Positions 35,190-46,545 of a stretch of 64,000 nucleotides of DNA are shown here, one piece after another. The translations under genes and the position numbers were made by a program. The notes beneath the pieces were generated by a model, which saw only the letters and a list, made by a program, of their open reading frames with translations, did not search any database and was not told the origin of the DNA. The stretch is taken from positions 157,881,582-157,945,581 of the forward strand of contig NC_073692.1 of assembly GCF_029784155.1 (NCBI RefSeq). Direction: 5' to 3'. The number at the start of each line of letters is the position of its first letter. The stretch's first letter is position 1. This DNA is from Uranotaenia lowii. Taxonomy: Eukaryota; Arthropoda; Insecta; Diptera; Culicidae.

Positions 35190-37295
35190 GCCTGACGATC
35201 TATAGATTGACGACCTACTGCTTAACGATGTTTAACTTAACGATGTAAAGCTTAACGATCTACAGCCTAACAATTTACAACATGACGACCTACTGCTAAA
35301 CAATCATTTTCTTAATAGCATACTGCCTTAACTTCGGCCTGATGACCCACGGCCTGACTACCTATGGCCTGCTGACCAACGGCCTGACTACCTATAGCCT
35401 GCTGCCCTACTGCTTAGCGACCCACGGCCTGACGACCTACGGCCTGACGACCTACGGCCTGACGACCTACGGCCTGACGACCTACGGCCTGACGACCTAC
35501 GGCCTGACGACCTACGGCCTGACGACCTACGGCCTGACGACCTACGGCCTGACGACCTACAGCCTGACGACCTACGGCCTGACGACCTACGGCCTGACGA
35601 CCTACGGCCTGACGACCTACGGCCTGACGACCTACGGCCTGACGACCTACGGCCTGACGACCTACGGCCTGACGACCTACGGCCTGACGACCTACGGCCT
35701 GACGACCTACGGCCTGACGACCTACGGCCTGACGACCTACGGCCTGACGACCTACGGCCTGACGACCTACGGCCTGACGACCTACGGCCTGACGACCTAC
35801 GGCCTGACGACCTACGGCCTGACGACCTACGGCCTGACGACCTACGGCCTGACGACCTACGGCCTGACGACCTACGGCCTGACGACCTACGGCCTGACGA
35901 CCTACGGCCTGACGACCTACGGCCTGACGACCTACGGCCTGACGACCTACGGCCTGACGACCTACGGCCTGACGACCTACGGCCTGACGACCTACGGCCT
36001 GACGACCTACGGCCTGACGATCTACGGCCTGACGACCTACGGCCTGACGACCTACGACCTGCGGCCTGGCGACCTACAAGCTTGACAATCTACAAGCCTG
36101 GTAAGTTACATCCTGATGACCTAGGACTGACTACCTGCGGGCTGAGGACCTACGGTTTTACGACCTACGGTCTGCCGACTTAAAGCCTAGGTCTGGCATC
36201 CTATGGTCTGACGACTTACAGCCTGATGACCTACGATATGACTACCAGCGGCCTTGTTACCTACAGTTTAACGATCTATAGGTTAACAGATTACAACATG
36301 ACTACCTACTGTTTAACGACCTACGGTCTGACGACCTACGGTCTAAAGACCTAGGTCTGAGATCCTATGGTCTGACGACTTACAACCTTACGACCTGCCG
36401 CCTGGCGACCTATGACCTGACGATCTACGGCCTGACGATCTCGGCCTGACGATCTACGGCCTGACAATCTACGGCCTGACGATCTACGGCCTGACGATCT
36501 ACCACCTGAAGATCTACGGCCTGAAAATCTACGGCCTATCTACCTACTGCCTGAAGACCTACGGCCTGACTACCTAGGGCCTGACGACTTACTGCCTAAC
36601 GACGATCTGTGGTCTGACGATCTACGGCTGGACGATTTACTATCTGACGTCCTACGGCCTGACGAACTACGGCCTGACGAACTACGGCCTACCGAACTGC
36701 GATCTTACTACCTACGGCCTGTCTAAGTTTGGCCTGTCTACGTATGGCCTGACGACCTACGGCCAGACGACCTACGGAAACAACGGCTTTGACCCAACAA
36801 CCTACGGAAACAACGGCTTGACGACCTACGGCCTGATGACCTATGGTGGCTTACGGCTTGACGAGTGATAGTCTGGCGTTCTACGTTCTGACAAACTCCA
36901 ATCTAACGAATCACGGCCTGATAGGCTACCTACTTCTTTAAAACTTGGAGAGCTAGGGTCTGACGGCTAGACAGCTTGTCTTAAAAACTTTTTTTTGGTA
37001 GATCGATCAACACGATTCATGCGGATGCTTTTTGGTTAAAAAATAAACCCAAATAGTGTTCAACGCATCATGGATGTTCTCAACGTTGTATTGACCTTCA
37101 AATGGAAAACAAAGTGCCTACTGCTTAACGACCTACGGCCTGACGACCTACGTTATGACGACCTGCGGCATAACGACCTATAACCATACAACCCGACGAC
37201 CTACGGACACAACAGCTAGACGACCTACGACCCATCGACTTGAGGGCCTACAGCCTGATGACCTACGATGACTTGTGGGTTGACGAGCGATTGTC
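35190..37295 (+). repeat. 15-bp minisatellite (GGCCTGACGACCTAC)n
   Basis: A core from about 35412 to 36055 holds about 43 almost identical 15-bp units. The only core changes I noticed are single bases near 35560 and 36020. Degenerate units flank it: 35190-35411 on the left, 36056-36960 and 37110-37295 on the right, with variants such as GGTCTAAAGACCTA. This gradient, old at the edges and homogeneous in the middle, is typical of an array that expands from its centre. 15 is a multiple of three, so a 247-codon frame of LTTYG repeats appears; the degenerate flanks are not frame-preserving. Confidence 0.95.
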
Positions 37296-37440
37296 TAGGC
37301 ATCAAATAGCATTTTCTTGGTAGATCACTTCGACATTATGCGGATGTCTTTTGGTTAATAAATAAGCCCAAATAGTGTTCAACGCATCATGATTATTCTC
37401 AACGTTTGATTTGACCTCCAAATGGAAAACAAAGTGTCTT
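36975..37440 (+). repeat. Duplicated non-repeat block within the minisatellite
   Basis: 36985-37111 and 37317-37431 are direct copies (TTGGTAGATC, ATGCGGATG, AGTGTTCAACGCATCATG and CAAATGGAAAACAAAGTG in order), separated by minisatellite units. A compound unit of about 335 bp was therefore duplicated. Confidence 0.85.
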
Positions 37441-38209
37441 TTCAACAAGTGTGAATAAGTAATTTGTATTCTATTGATTACAATTCAGGCAACATTTTTG
37501 AGTCCAACTTTTTTTCTGCTCGAAACCCATTTCAATCACTTTTTAACGAAACAAGGGTTGCAAAAAATCTGTATTTACAGCTGCTCACAGAATAGGATGT
37601 TGAAAGCAAAGAAATATCCGTTAACAGATTGATTTTCCATTATTTAGACTCATATTAAGCCCGAAATGAAAAATATTGTTTTTTAAACATTCGGATATGA
37701 CAGAAAATTCAGTGACTTGTAAATTCGTTCACAGATTTTTGAAGATTTTTTATTTCAAAATGTGTAATTGTCATTTCGTTTGGGGGTTTTCTAGGCATCA
37801 AGCATTTCATTGTACGTTTAAAATCGTGGTGCAAAATAACGAACTGATTGACAGATTTGCAGTGTTAATATGAAGCAGCGATAAACACCCACGCGCGTTG
37901 ATTGAGAGTTCAAGCTACGTATGTACGTAGCGATTTTATTTAGAAATTTCTTCCTTACACCAGCCACAATCCGAAAAAATCTTGCTCCGTTTTGGATCCA
38001 AGCTGATTGGAAAGGAAAGAACTGATTGAAGCACCATTAACGGAAGAAATCTATGACTGTGCACATTTAAACTCTTTGATATAATCAAAATAATGCAATG
38101 ATTTTTTAACATTCGGAAGACTTCAAGTTATAATTTGAAAATAGTTTCAATTGTCTATTGAGATTCATCATTAATAAATCCAATGGTATTTCATTATGAC
38201 AGCTCTTTC
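37441..38209. other. Gene-free stretch
   Basis: AT-rich. Contains a short palindrome CTACGTATGTACGTAG near 37914. No gene. Confidence 0.35.
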
Positions 38210-39900
38210 ACTCAAGCATGACTGCACACCTTCAACGTTCCGAATGGACAACCGATCCATCCTCTTACTGCCCTGGGTCGGTATCATCTGGACCAGGTCC
38301 AGGCTCTATTTTTGTCCACCCGCAAATTGATAAATTTTGGAACGGATCATCCATCGAACAACATCAAATATCCATCCATTCCCGAGTCGTCGTTGTCGTT
38401 GTCCATTTGCCTCAGGTGTCAATTAATGAGAAGGGGATGAGGATGATTCTGCTGTGCAATGAGAGGGATTCATTTGATGCTGGCTGTCGTTGTGTCAAGT
38501 GGAGTTTATTTTTGGATCTTTTATCGGCACGGGTTTTGGAAGATTATTGCTGTGATAAAGTGAGTTGTTTGGACATACTTTTGGTTTATGATAAGCTTGT
38601 ATCGATGGGATTTTTGATTTGTGAAACTTGTGTTTTGCGTAAATGAAGCGATTAGCAAAAACACTGTTGGTTTTTCAGTTATTCGGGTATTTTAAGGCAT
38701 ATCTGTTGTTGCGTTTTAACAAAAAATTTAATAACAACCACGTTATTATTCATTTTTAACGGTCGCCATGTAACCATAATAGTCAGAAAAGTATGCGTCA
38801 ATTTTGCGAGCGCTTCTTTGATAAGACAAGATCTAACAGTGCAGAACCTTGAACATTCATTGAATATTATCCTAGTTTCATTCACCCCCATGTGCCAGCA
38901 AGAATGTTACTGAAGCGTTTTCACGCACGTTGCAATCGTTCCATTTTTTTTGCTACCCCAATGCACTTGACTCGCCCGAGCTGCATGTTTGTTTACGTTT
39001 ATGACTGTGCTACCCTACTGCAGCATGTCTACCGAATCGTCTTCATTCTCACGCCCTCCAACACACTAGTCAATACAGTTGCAAATAATCGTATTCACTT
39101 CCTTGAGTCAATACTGATACCATTCCATCGTACCCTTCTTTCTACCTATTATAGATATACATTTGAGAAGTTTTGTCTTATTCCCGAATTTGAAACAATC
39201 CTTCTGATGATTTTCTTTGCTCCAAAAAAACTCAAATGAAGATTAAATTTTTTTAAAGTGTGTTGTTTCTAGATTTTAACTTCTTTATCAAGGTAATTCA
39301 TGTCACCAAAAATTACTGAAAATAAATAGACCCAGCCCAGTAGCCCGTAGAAAGGCATCAGCCGTCACACTCGAAGGGTTTTCACGTGTTTTGCTACTCT
39401 TTAGAGCCGGTTATCCGTCGAACCATGGTTGATATGTAGTCCAGACTGAAGTAGTAGTAGTAGTTCGCTAGTTTTTAAGTAAGTTTTCAAGGATGGCGCC
39501 CATCGTTGCTGTTCGTTGAAATGGTTGAATTGAACCGACCACGACGACGACGACGACGACGATGGAAAGGTGCGATGTACTGCAAATTATTTATCACCAT
39601 TATCTCACTCCGGGAGCCACCGTGCCGGTTCGATATTTGTGTATGATGTCTCCATGAATGTGTATACACTATCTATCTTTCTGCGGCATGTGTGTGGGCA
39701 TGTGTAATCCGGAATGGGTAATCCAATTAGTAATATAAATTATAGATGATAATAAATGCATGTTGGAGGTTGGCTCCTCTACTCATAAAGCCGGGTTGTC
39801 AACCGTTACAATCCCTGACATATTTAATAAGCGGTTTATGATAATCGAGTTGGGATAGGCGAAGGAATTAAGTTATTAGGGATGGTTGATAGGGACTCAT
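38210..39900. other. Single-copy islands with short microsatellites
   Basis: 38210-38640, 38890-39200 and 39330-39900 are less AT-rich and non-repetitive. A 142-codon ATG frame at 38218-38646 has no recognisable domain. Short AGT (about 39451) and ACG (39540-39562) microsatellites are present. Possible conserved non-coding DNA of a nearby gene. Confidence 0.35.
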
Positions 39901-40425
39901 CCGCCCACTATCCAACCTTTTATTCATATGTTCGGTAAAATGAGAACGTTTGAAATAAAATCAGGTTAGTTTTAAACTGATATGCCAATACCATTCTGAA
40001 TTGAAGTTATAGTTGAAACTGTCTTAATAAACTATACTGAACGCAACAAGAATACCACTCAATTTTTGTTTTAAATAAATGTATGGATTGATTGACTGTC
40101 GCCTGAATTTTCCTCGCTTACGATACTTCGCTTACGCTCATTACGAGGATCCCTCGGGTGGAATTTACTGCAAGATTCTTTTTTGTTGGAGATAAACTCA
40201 TGACATCTATGGCTCCGAAATTTTTCAGTAACTCTATTTGTCACTGTCCGCGTAAATCGTTGAAAAAAACTGATTTGAACCTAGCAACCGGTGCCCTAAA
40301 CTTGCATTAAATTTGCTTCAATCAATGCCAATGAACTTTGGAATATGGCCACTGTAGTGTTTGCAAAGTGCTAAAAAGCATTAAAGCAAGCTAGTGTGAT
40401 GTCAATTTAATGCTTAGAAAATATA
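39901..40425. other. Gene-free stretch
   Basis: AT-rich. TGCATTAAAT, GCATTAAAGC and TAATGC motifs near 40310-40410 recur beyond 41290, suggesting that an older repeat encloses the 40426-41209 element. Confidence 0.3.
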
Positions 40426-41209
40426 CACTGCAATTTTGGAAACCATTAAAATTTTACTGGTTTTTGTCCCGCTGACATTCCAGCGAAATTTCCAGCAAAA
40501 TTTCCAGCAACATGAATTGCTGGAAAAATCAGCATACATAAATGCTGGTTTCCAGCAATTCAAATGGCTGGAAATCAGCTATCCAGATAGCTGGAATCCA
40601 GCTAATTCTTTCAAAGCATTCGGCTGTATTTGGTATCAAATTTACAGTTAAATTTGAAATTAAATATTGAATACTGGCTGTGCATATGATAAGCTATCAA
40701 TAAAGATTATTTTCTTCCATTCTCAATTATGTTTGTATTTTTTTCCAGAACCATATGTTTTTTCCATGTAAAACAACACCGGCTCTGAGGTGGCAGCTTT
40801 GTGCTAGAGTATTAATCATCTGCCACCTGACATAAAATATTGATTTCGTGAAATATCTAGTTATCAAATCAAATCTCACCCTTGACTTGATGTCTGGTTG
40901 CTAGAATATCGAGGAAAATAAAAATAATTGTATTAATCTTACCAAAATTTGTGAAATAGAGTCTCACCTTGCTTCAGTATACGAAAACAGACAGACTCCA
41001 ATTTGACAACTCGGATGCTGATTTTCCAGCAAACTAGACCAGCAATTTGAAAACCGGTTGCTGATTTTTCATCAAAAATGACAAGAACACTACCGAATGC
41101 TGAAAAATCCTGCAATTAGAAAACCGATTGCTGGTTTCCAGCAAAAAATTGGATTGCTGAACGTTTCAGCATTTTTTTTTGCTGGAAATCGAACCAAAAA
41201 TTTACTGTG
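40426..41209. mobile_element. Element with CCAGCA subterminal clusters
   Basis: The left end CACTGCAATTTTGGAAACC and the right end in reverse complement CACAGTAAATTTTTGG form an imperfect inverted repeat, each bordered by TA. About 40480-40600 and 41010-41185 hold many copies of TTCCAGCA and TGCTGGAA in both orientations; the middle lacks them. Clustered short motifs next to the ends are typical of transposase-binding subterminal repeats. Length is 784 bp with no transposase, so it is non-autonomous. The TA may be a target duplication or part of the ends. Confidence 0.7.
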
Positions 41210-42099
41210 TAGCATTTGTTTTTCTGATACAGAGCTATATTTCATTTCAAAGCATTGTGCAAAGCAGATAAAATGATAGTTGCATTTTAAAAGAGTGGTG
41301 TAATTCTAAAATGATACAGCATAGCACTCGAGAGACTGTTATAATGCAGAATTACAATTGATGTGCTGATATAATGCAATTTAGCACTTGAATGCTGGTA
41401 TAAAGCTATTAAAATGCACAGCTTTAGTGTTTCTGGTTACTTGGGTGATACAAATTAACATCTTACTTGTTCATTTTTGAATCATTTGATGGTATAATGA
41501 AGACTAGGAAAAAATATCCAAATGTACCAGCTGTTGAATTACTTTAGCACTAAACAGTTGAGAAATTCTCTACAGCCAAATCACCTTTACATAAACGCTA
41601 GTTTGTTCGTAGTTCTCGATGTTGATTAAGCAAAATTACGGATTCAACTAAAAATCTGTAATGAAGAAGAGCCATCAGAACCTTCTACAGCAAAAAAAAA
41701 TATAGGAAATATTTTATTGCTGTAGAATGTTTCTGCGGTCCCTATTTGAACAATTGGTGGTAGCGCAGTTGCTCAGCTCTAAAAAAAAGGTGAAGAAACC
41801 TCTGTGAATAGTTTAAGAAGCGAGCAGCATTGAAGGCACGTTTTACTTACTGAAAAAAGAAATGCACGGAGTCTACGGAAGGTATTTAAAACTTTCGCAA
41901 GCTGTGCTTTCTGACAACTCGTTTTATTAAACGCATTACAGCAACCTTGTAAGTTATTTGGTAACCATAGTAATAATGTGTAAAGAGACTATAGTAAACA
42001 AAGAGGCGCCATCTGATCCCACGAAGAAAAAAGTATAGTATTTCCCTTCCCACAACAATTCATTTATATTCAATCAAATTTCTGATTAATTCTCGATAA
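41210..42099. other. Gene-free stretch
   Basis: AT-rich. 41290-41430 repeats the GCATTA and AATGCA motifs also seen left of the preceding element. No gene. Confidence 0.3.
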
Positions 42100-42107
42100 A
42101 CTATAAA

Positions 42108-42534
42108 TAAGCTTGCCAGATTACCCGGTTTTATTCGGGTTTGCCCGGATATTTGAAACAAAATTTGGTAAAAGTCCGGCCCGGCCCGGTTGCCCGGATC
42201 TATCCTATTAATTTGACAAACCACCAAAAAAAAACAAACATCTCCAAAACGAAAATTTTTGAGCAAATTTTATAAATTTAATCATTTAAGGATTTTTGGA
42301 AGCCTAAAATACGATTCAAATTCTGTCAATAAGTTGTGATGGAAAAAATTTTTTTAAATTTTTTTCTTGATTTTTGTTTAGTAATTTCTGGGTTTTGAGA
42401 TAATTTTCCCGGATATTGCCCGGATTTAAGGTGATCACTTTGGAAATCAATTGCCCGGATTTTGGCACGTTTTTATAATAAATTGCCTGGTTTTTCCGGC
42501 CCGGATACGTTGTGGAAAAATTCTGGCAACCTTA
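42108..42534 (+). mobile_element. hAT-like MITE, copy 2
   Basis: 427 bp. Ends TAAGCTTGCCAGA and TCTGGCAACCTTA are inverted repeats, flanked by ACTATAAA (42100-42107) and ATTATAAA (42535-42542), a 7-of-8 match to an 8-bp target duplication as in hAT elements. The interior is rich in CCCGG, CCCGGAT and TTGCCCGG motifs. No transposase. Confidence 0.85.
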
Positions 42535-44480
42535 ATTATAAATATTAAAATTTTAACTATATATATAATAGAATATCTGATTAAAATTGTGCATTCAACA
42601 ATATAAACAATTGATTGAACTATACTTTTATGATTGATTTTTGGTATTCAACTATAAATATAACAGTTTCAACTATAATTGTATGACCGATTGTATGCAC
42701 TCAACAATACTTATCGTAGATTCAACTATATAACGGTGAATTTTTTTTCAGAAGCTCTAGATACAAATTGATCAATTTTTGATTCAACAAGAGATGGAGT
42801 TGCATGTTTTTGTGTTCCTATTGAGTTTTTTCTTTTAATATAAGAAATAACCAGCCATAAGAGTCCGAATGTTAAAAACCTGTTTCTAATAATTAAACTA
42901 AAAATCAAGAATTGAAACGTTGGAATACTAAATAAAAAGCCGTTGTTGCAATTTATTACACTGTTAGCCGAAAAAGTACCACACGGAACTTATGTTCAAA
43001 ATTCTGATAAGAGTTTCAAAATCTAAAATTATTTTCGATTTGAATTTAAAGTTCAGGTAGAAAACAGAAGTCCGACTCTAAATGCAGATGAAGAATTCAT
43101 ATTCAGAAATCAGGTTTTAGGTGAAGATTTTTAATAAAAAATCAGACTAAAATTTCAAATTTACAATTTAATAAAAAGATTGAATTACAATTTTTAAAGA
43201 AATATACAGCTTCAAAATCAGAATCTGTTTTGAGAATTTCTGTGAAAAAGATAAACTTTTGAAAAACAAATCAATTATGCAACTAAAATCAACCTAGATT
43301 TTAAAGCTGGAAACTTAGAATAGAAATTAAAAATTTAAATTCTTTTTTCATATTACATAGGATTTTTCAATCCTGAATTCTAAATTTTTCAATCACTTCT
43401 ATTTTAAGTGACATGTCGTTTGGAAGCTCTTAACCTCATCAGTTCTGAGTAAAATCGATATTGATAATTGAAAAGAATAAATCTATATGAGGCCTTTAGA
43501 GTCAAAAGGGTATAAGTGCAAAACTGTTAGATTTTGGGTTAACACCGTCAATCTTTTATTCATATTTCAAACTTTATTTTGTGTTTTTTTCAGATTTCAA
43601 GAATTTTATTTTTATATGTTAACATTCGAAAAAAAAAGTTTTTTTTTCAAATATACGGAAAATAACCAAACACCACATCTTTAATGCGTGTTTTCTCGAA
43701 ATTACACCCCTCTGGATCAGAAGACCTTACAATTTCTATAAACTTATGTTGCCCTCAAGGATTCAGATGTTTCCTAGATGTTGTAGATCTCATAATACAA
43801 TGCCTTACTTTTGGCTTAAAATTCTTTTAAATGTCTACGAAATTTCCGTGTTTTACAGAATTAATACAATTCACAATTTTCAATGAAATTGATATGGCAA
43901 AACATCTAAGATTTTGAAATCCTTCCAATGTTGTTCCGGTTTTCTAAAATAGGTAAATACACATTTTTAGAAAAAATGTATTTTTCTTTAGCTGAAAAAA
44001 GCTTATTGCGCAGAATCATCGCCTAAAATAGAAAACAGTTGTTAAATCTTGACTCTTCAGAAAGGGTAAATTTTGTAAACCTGTGCTAGCAATTGAATTT
44101 AAAATACAATATTGAAATTTAAATACGATTCATTTTCTTTTATCTTAAAAAATTGTAAAATGTCTTTTCTACGGTATAGAAAGTATGTATCTCGGTATGT
44201 TGAAATCTTGATCAGGAAAACGGGGAAAAAACCGGGAATTCGATTATGGACATCCGCTGGCCACCCTGAAAGGGGGAAAATACCCAAGTTCGGCAATCTG
44301 TACTTCAGAATCTACTGGACTAAATCCTTCAAATTTAGGGTCTTTGAGTAGCCCGAAATGTTGTGTTTAATTCTGCTGAACAAATTTTCAATATTAATTT
44401 TGTAACATTTGGGTTATGCTTCAAAGTCTAACAAACAAGCGGTAAGAGAAAAACAGATAATTCTCGTAATTGGTCCGCTA
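42535..44480. other. Gene-free AT-rich stretch
   Basis: No gene. 43000-43380 contains loose AAAATTCAGAATCA-like degenerate repeats. A fragment around 44217-44290 with AAACCGGGAATTC and CTGGCCACCCTGAAA looks like the end of another dispersed repeat. Confidence 0.35.
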
Positions 44481-44942
44481 TCCGTTTGCCTGAATTTATT
44501 CAGCACGTATCCGGGCCGGATGAATCCAGACATTTTTTTTATCTAAAAACCTGCAAAATCTGGGCATTTGATTTCAAAATTGTCGACCAAAATCCGAGCA
44601 AATTTGGTCAAAACCTAGGTATTACTCATAAAAAAACAAGAAAAAAAAACAAGAAAAAAATATTTTTTTCATCAAAATTTATAACAGATTTGAAATCGTA
44701 TCTTAGGATTTCAAAAAACCTTTCATGATTTTATTTATGGAACTTAATGAAAAAATTGTTTTGGGTGCATAAATAAAAAAAAAAGGCACAATAAGTTTTT
44801 TAAAGTTTGATTTATGAATGAAATGAAAAAAAAAGGGCTTTTCCAATGAAATCCTGGCAACCGAGTCGGACTGGATTTTTTTCAAAAATTGTACTAAATA
44901 TCCGCGCAAACCCGGATAAAACCGGGCACTCTGGCAACCTTA
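44481..44942 (-). mobile_element. hAT-like MITE, copy 3
   Basis: About 462 bp in reverse orientation relative to the other copies. In reverse complement it starts TAAGGTTGCCAGAGTGCCCGG and ends near CCGGCCCGGATACGTGCTGA. The far end is degraded (TCCGTTTGCCTGA) and I cannot recover the 8-bp duplication. An internal deletion or insertion of poly-A-rich sequence is visible around 44630-44680. Confidence 0.75.
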
Positions 44943-44944
44943 GT

Positions 44945-46545
44945 TAACGCCATATGCCACATTTGGCTTTATTTGTTTGATAGGTTTTCGAGTTATGCCA
45001 AATATTTGTGTGCAAACAACCTCTCTTATAAAATAACATACTTTTTGAATGATAAATTCTCGGTTTATGCCAAACATCTTCTATCGGAGGTGACCTTTCT
45101 CCTACACATCCCACACTTTTGAATGGGGGTAAGGTAAGCTTGCCAGATTGCCCGGTTTTATCCGGGTTTGCCCGGATATTTGATGCAAAATTTCGAGAAA
45201 GTCCGGTCCGGCCCGGTTGCCTCGTGAAAAAAGTCCGGATATTGCCCGGTTTTTTTCACAATTTTCACAAAGAAACCAAAACAAATCAAAGTTTTTGAGT
45301 AAGTTTCAGCAAAATTGATTACGGTATGGAAATTTTCAACGGTTGTTTCAAATAATTTCGCTGATTAACTTTTATAAACCTTTCAATACTTAAGTGTTCC
45401 AAAAAGATTTTGGAAGTCTGCAATAACAAAAAAAAAAAAATATTAATTTCATTTTTTTTGCATTTTTTCTTTGCTTTTCTTTATAATAACACCTTAATTT
45501 TGCCCGGTTTTTGCCCGGTTTTTGGATTTGAAAAATTGAAATCCATGCCCGGATTTTGCCAGGTTTTTTTGAAAAAATGCCCGGAATTGCTAGGCCCGGA
45601 TGGGAGTGGAAAAAATTCTGGCAACCTTAGGGTAAGGGTTCTATTGGCAAGCTATACAACAAAATTATATTTAGGTAAGCTCTCGGTTTGTGTAAAAAAA
45701 TTGTTTGTAAGCCCCGCTTGACCCTTGCATTCGAACAACTGGAAGGAGGAAGGCGTTTTAAATAATCAAAGAACTATTTTTCGCACCACATACTCTCATA
45801 TGCCAAATTTGGTTCCATTCGCTTCAATATTTCTCAAGTGATGGAAAATATCAGAAAAGGGAGCCCCCTTTCCTTTCCTTTCTCTCCACCAGTAGAAGGA
45901 AATGGTACCAAATATCAATTGAAAGTTTTTGTGTACCCAAAAAGCCAAATTTGGTTCCATTTTTCGAATAGTTCTCATGTTATGCAATATCAAAATTGTA
46001 TGAGAACCCTACTCCTCCGTCCAATCTTTCCAATGGAAGAAAAAGGTGTCTCAATTATCATTGAAATATTACTCGTTTTTGAAGGTTCGAGGGTTTCCCG
46101 TGCCAAATTTGGTTCCATTTGCACGAATAGTTTTCAAATTATGAAAATAAATAGTGAAGTGAAATCCCCTCCTTCTCCCAATCTCCTCACTGGAAGGAGG
46201 AATGGCCACCAAAATGCTTCCAAAGGCTCGCTTTGTTCTCCAGTTAAACAACAAATTGTATGGAAGCCCCTTTAAAAAATAATCATGAAAACGTTTCTCG
46301 TTCCCAACTACCCTACTATACCAAACTTGGTCCATTTGCTCGATTAGTTTCCAGTTTCTGCATATAAATGTAAGGGAGCGTCCCTCCCTCTTCCCCACTG
46401 GAAGAATTTGGTTCGATTTTCTTGATTAGTTCTAGAGTTATGCAAAAATTGTAAGGTTGCCCCCACTCCCTTCCTATTTCACCACTGGAAAAAGGGAGAG
46501 GTCTCAAATTATCATTGAAATATTTTAGTTCTTTTAGAAATGAGA
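44945..46545 (-). repeat. Irregular tandem array of CCAAATTTGGTTCCATT units
   Basis: At least six units, each with GCCAAATTTGGTTCCATTTG, a GATTAGTTYTCAAGTTATG segment, a GGGAGCCCCCCT-like stretch, CACTGGAAGGAGG and AATTATCATTGAAATA. Spacing varies from about 90 to 220 bp because of internal deletions. Unit starts are near 44955, 45802, 45943, 46102, 46318 and 46405. Scattered single units occur at 50380-50510 and 51045-51110. The array is interrupted by a hAT-like MITE at 45135-45629. No protein is supported. Confidence 0.75.
45135..45629 (+). mobile_element. hAT-like MITE, copy 4, with perfect 8-bp duplication
   Basis: 495 bp. Ends TAAGCTTGCCAGA and TCTGGCAACCTTA are flanked by a perfect duplication GGGTAAGG at 45127-45134 and 45630-45637. 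This fixes the family's ends and supports hAT-type insertion. It sits inside the tandem array described above and has no transposase. Confidence 0.92.

Noticed and set aside
35342..36085. 247-codon LTTYG repeat protein
   Set aside because: A 15-bp minisatellite by-product; neighbouring degenerate units break the frame and there is no gene context.
38218..38646. 142-codon ATG frame as a host gene
   Set aside because: No recognisable domain, no splice or repeat support, and a single frame in unique DNA of balanced composition.
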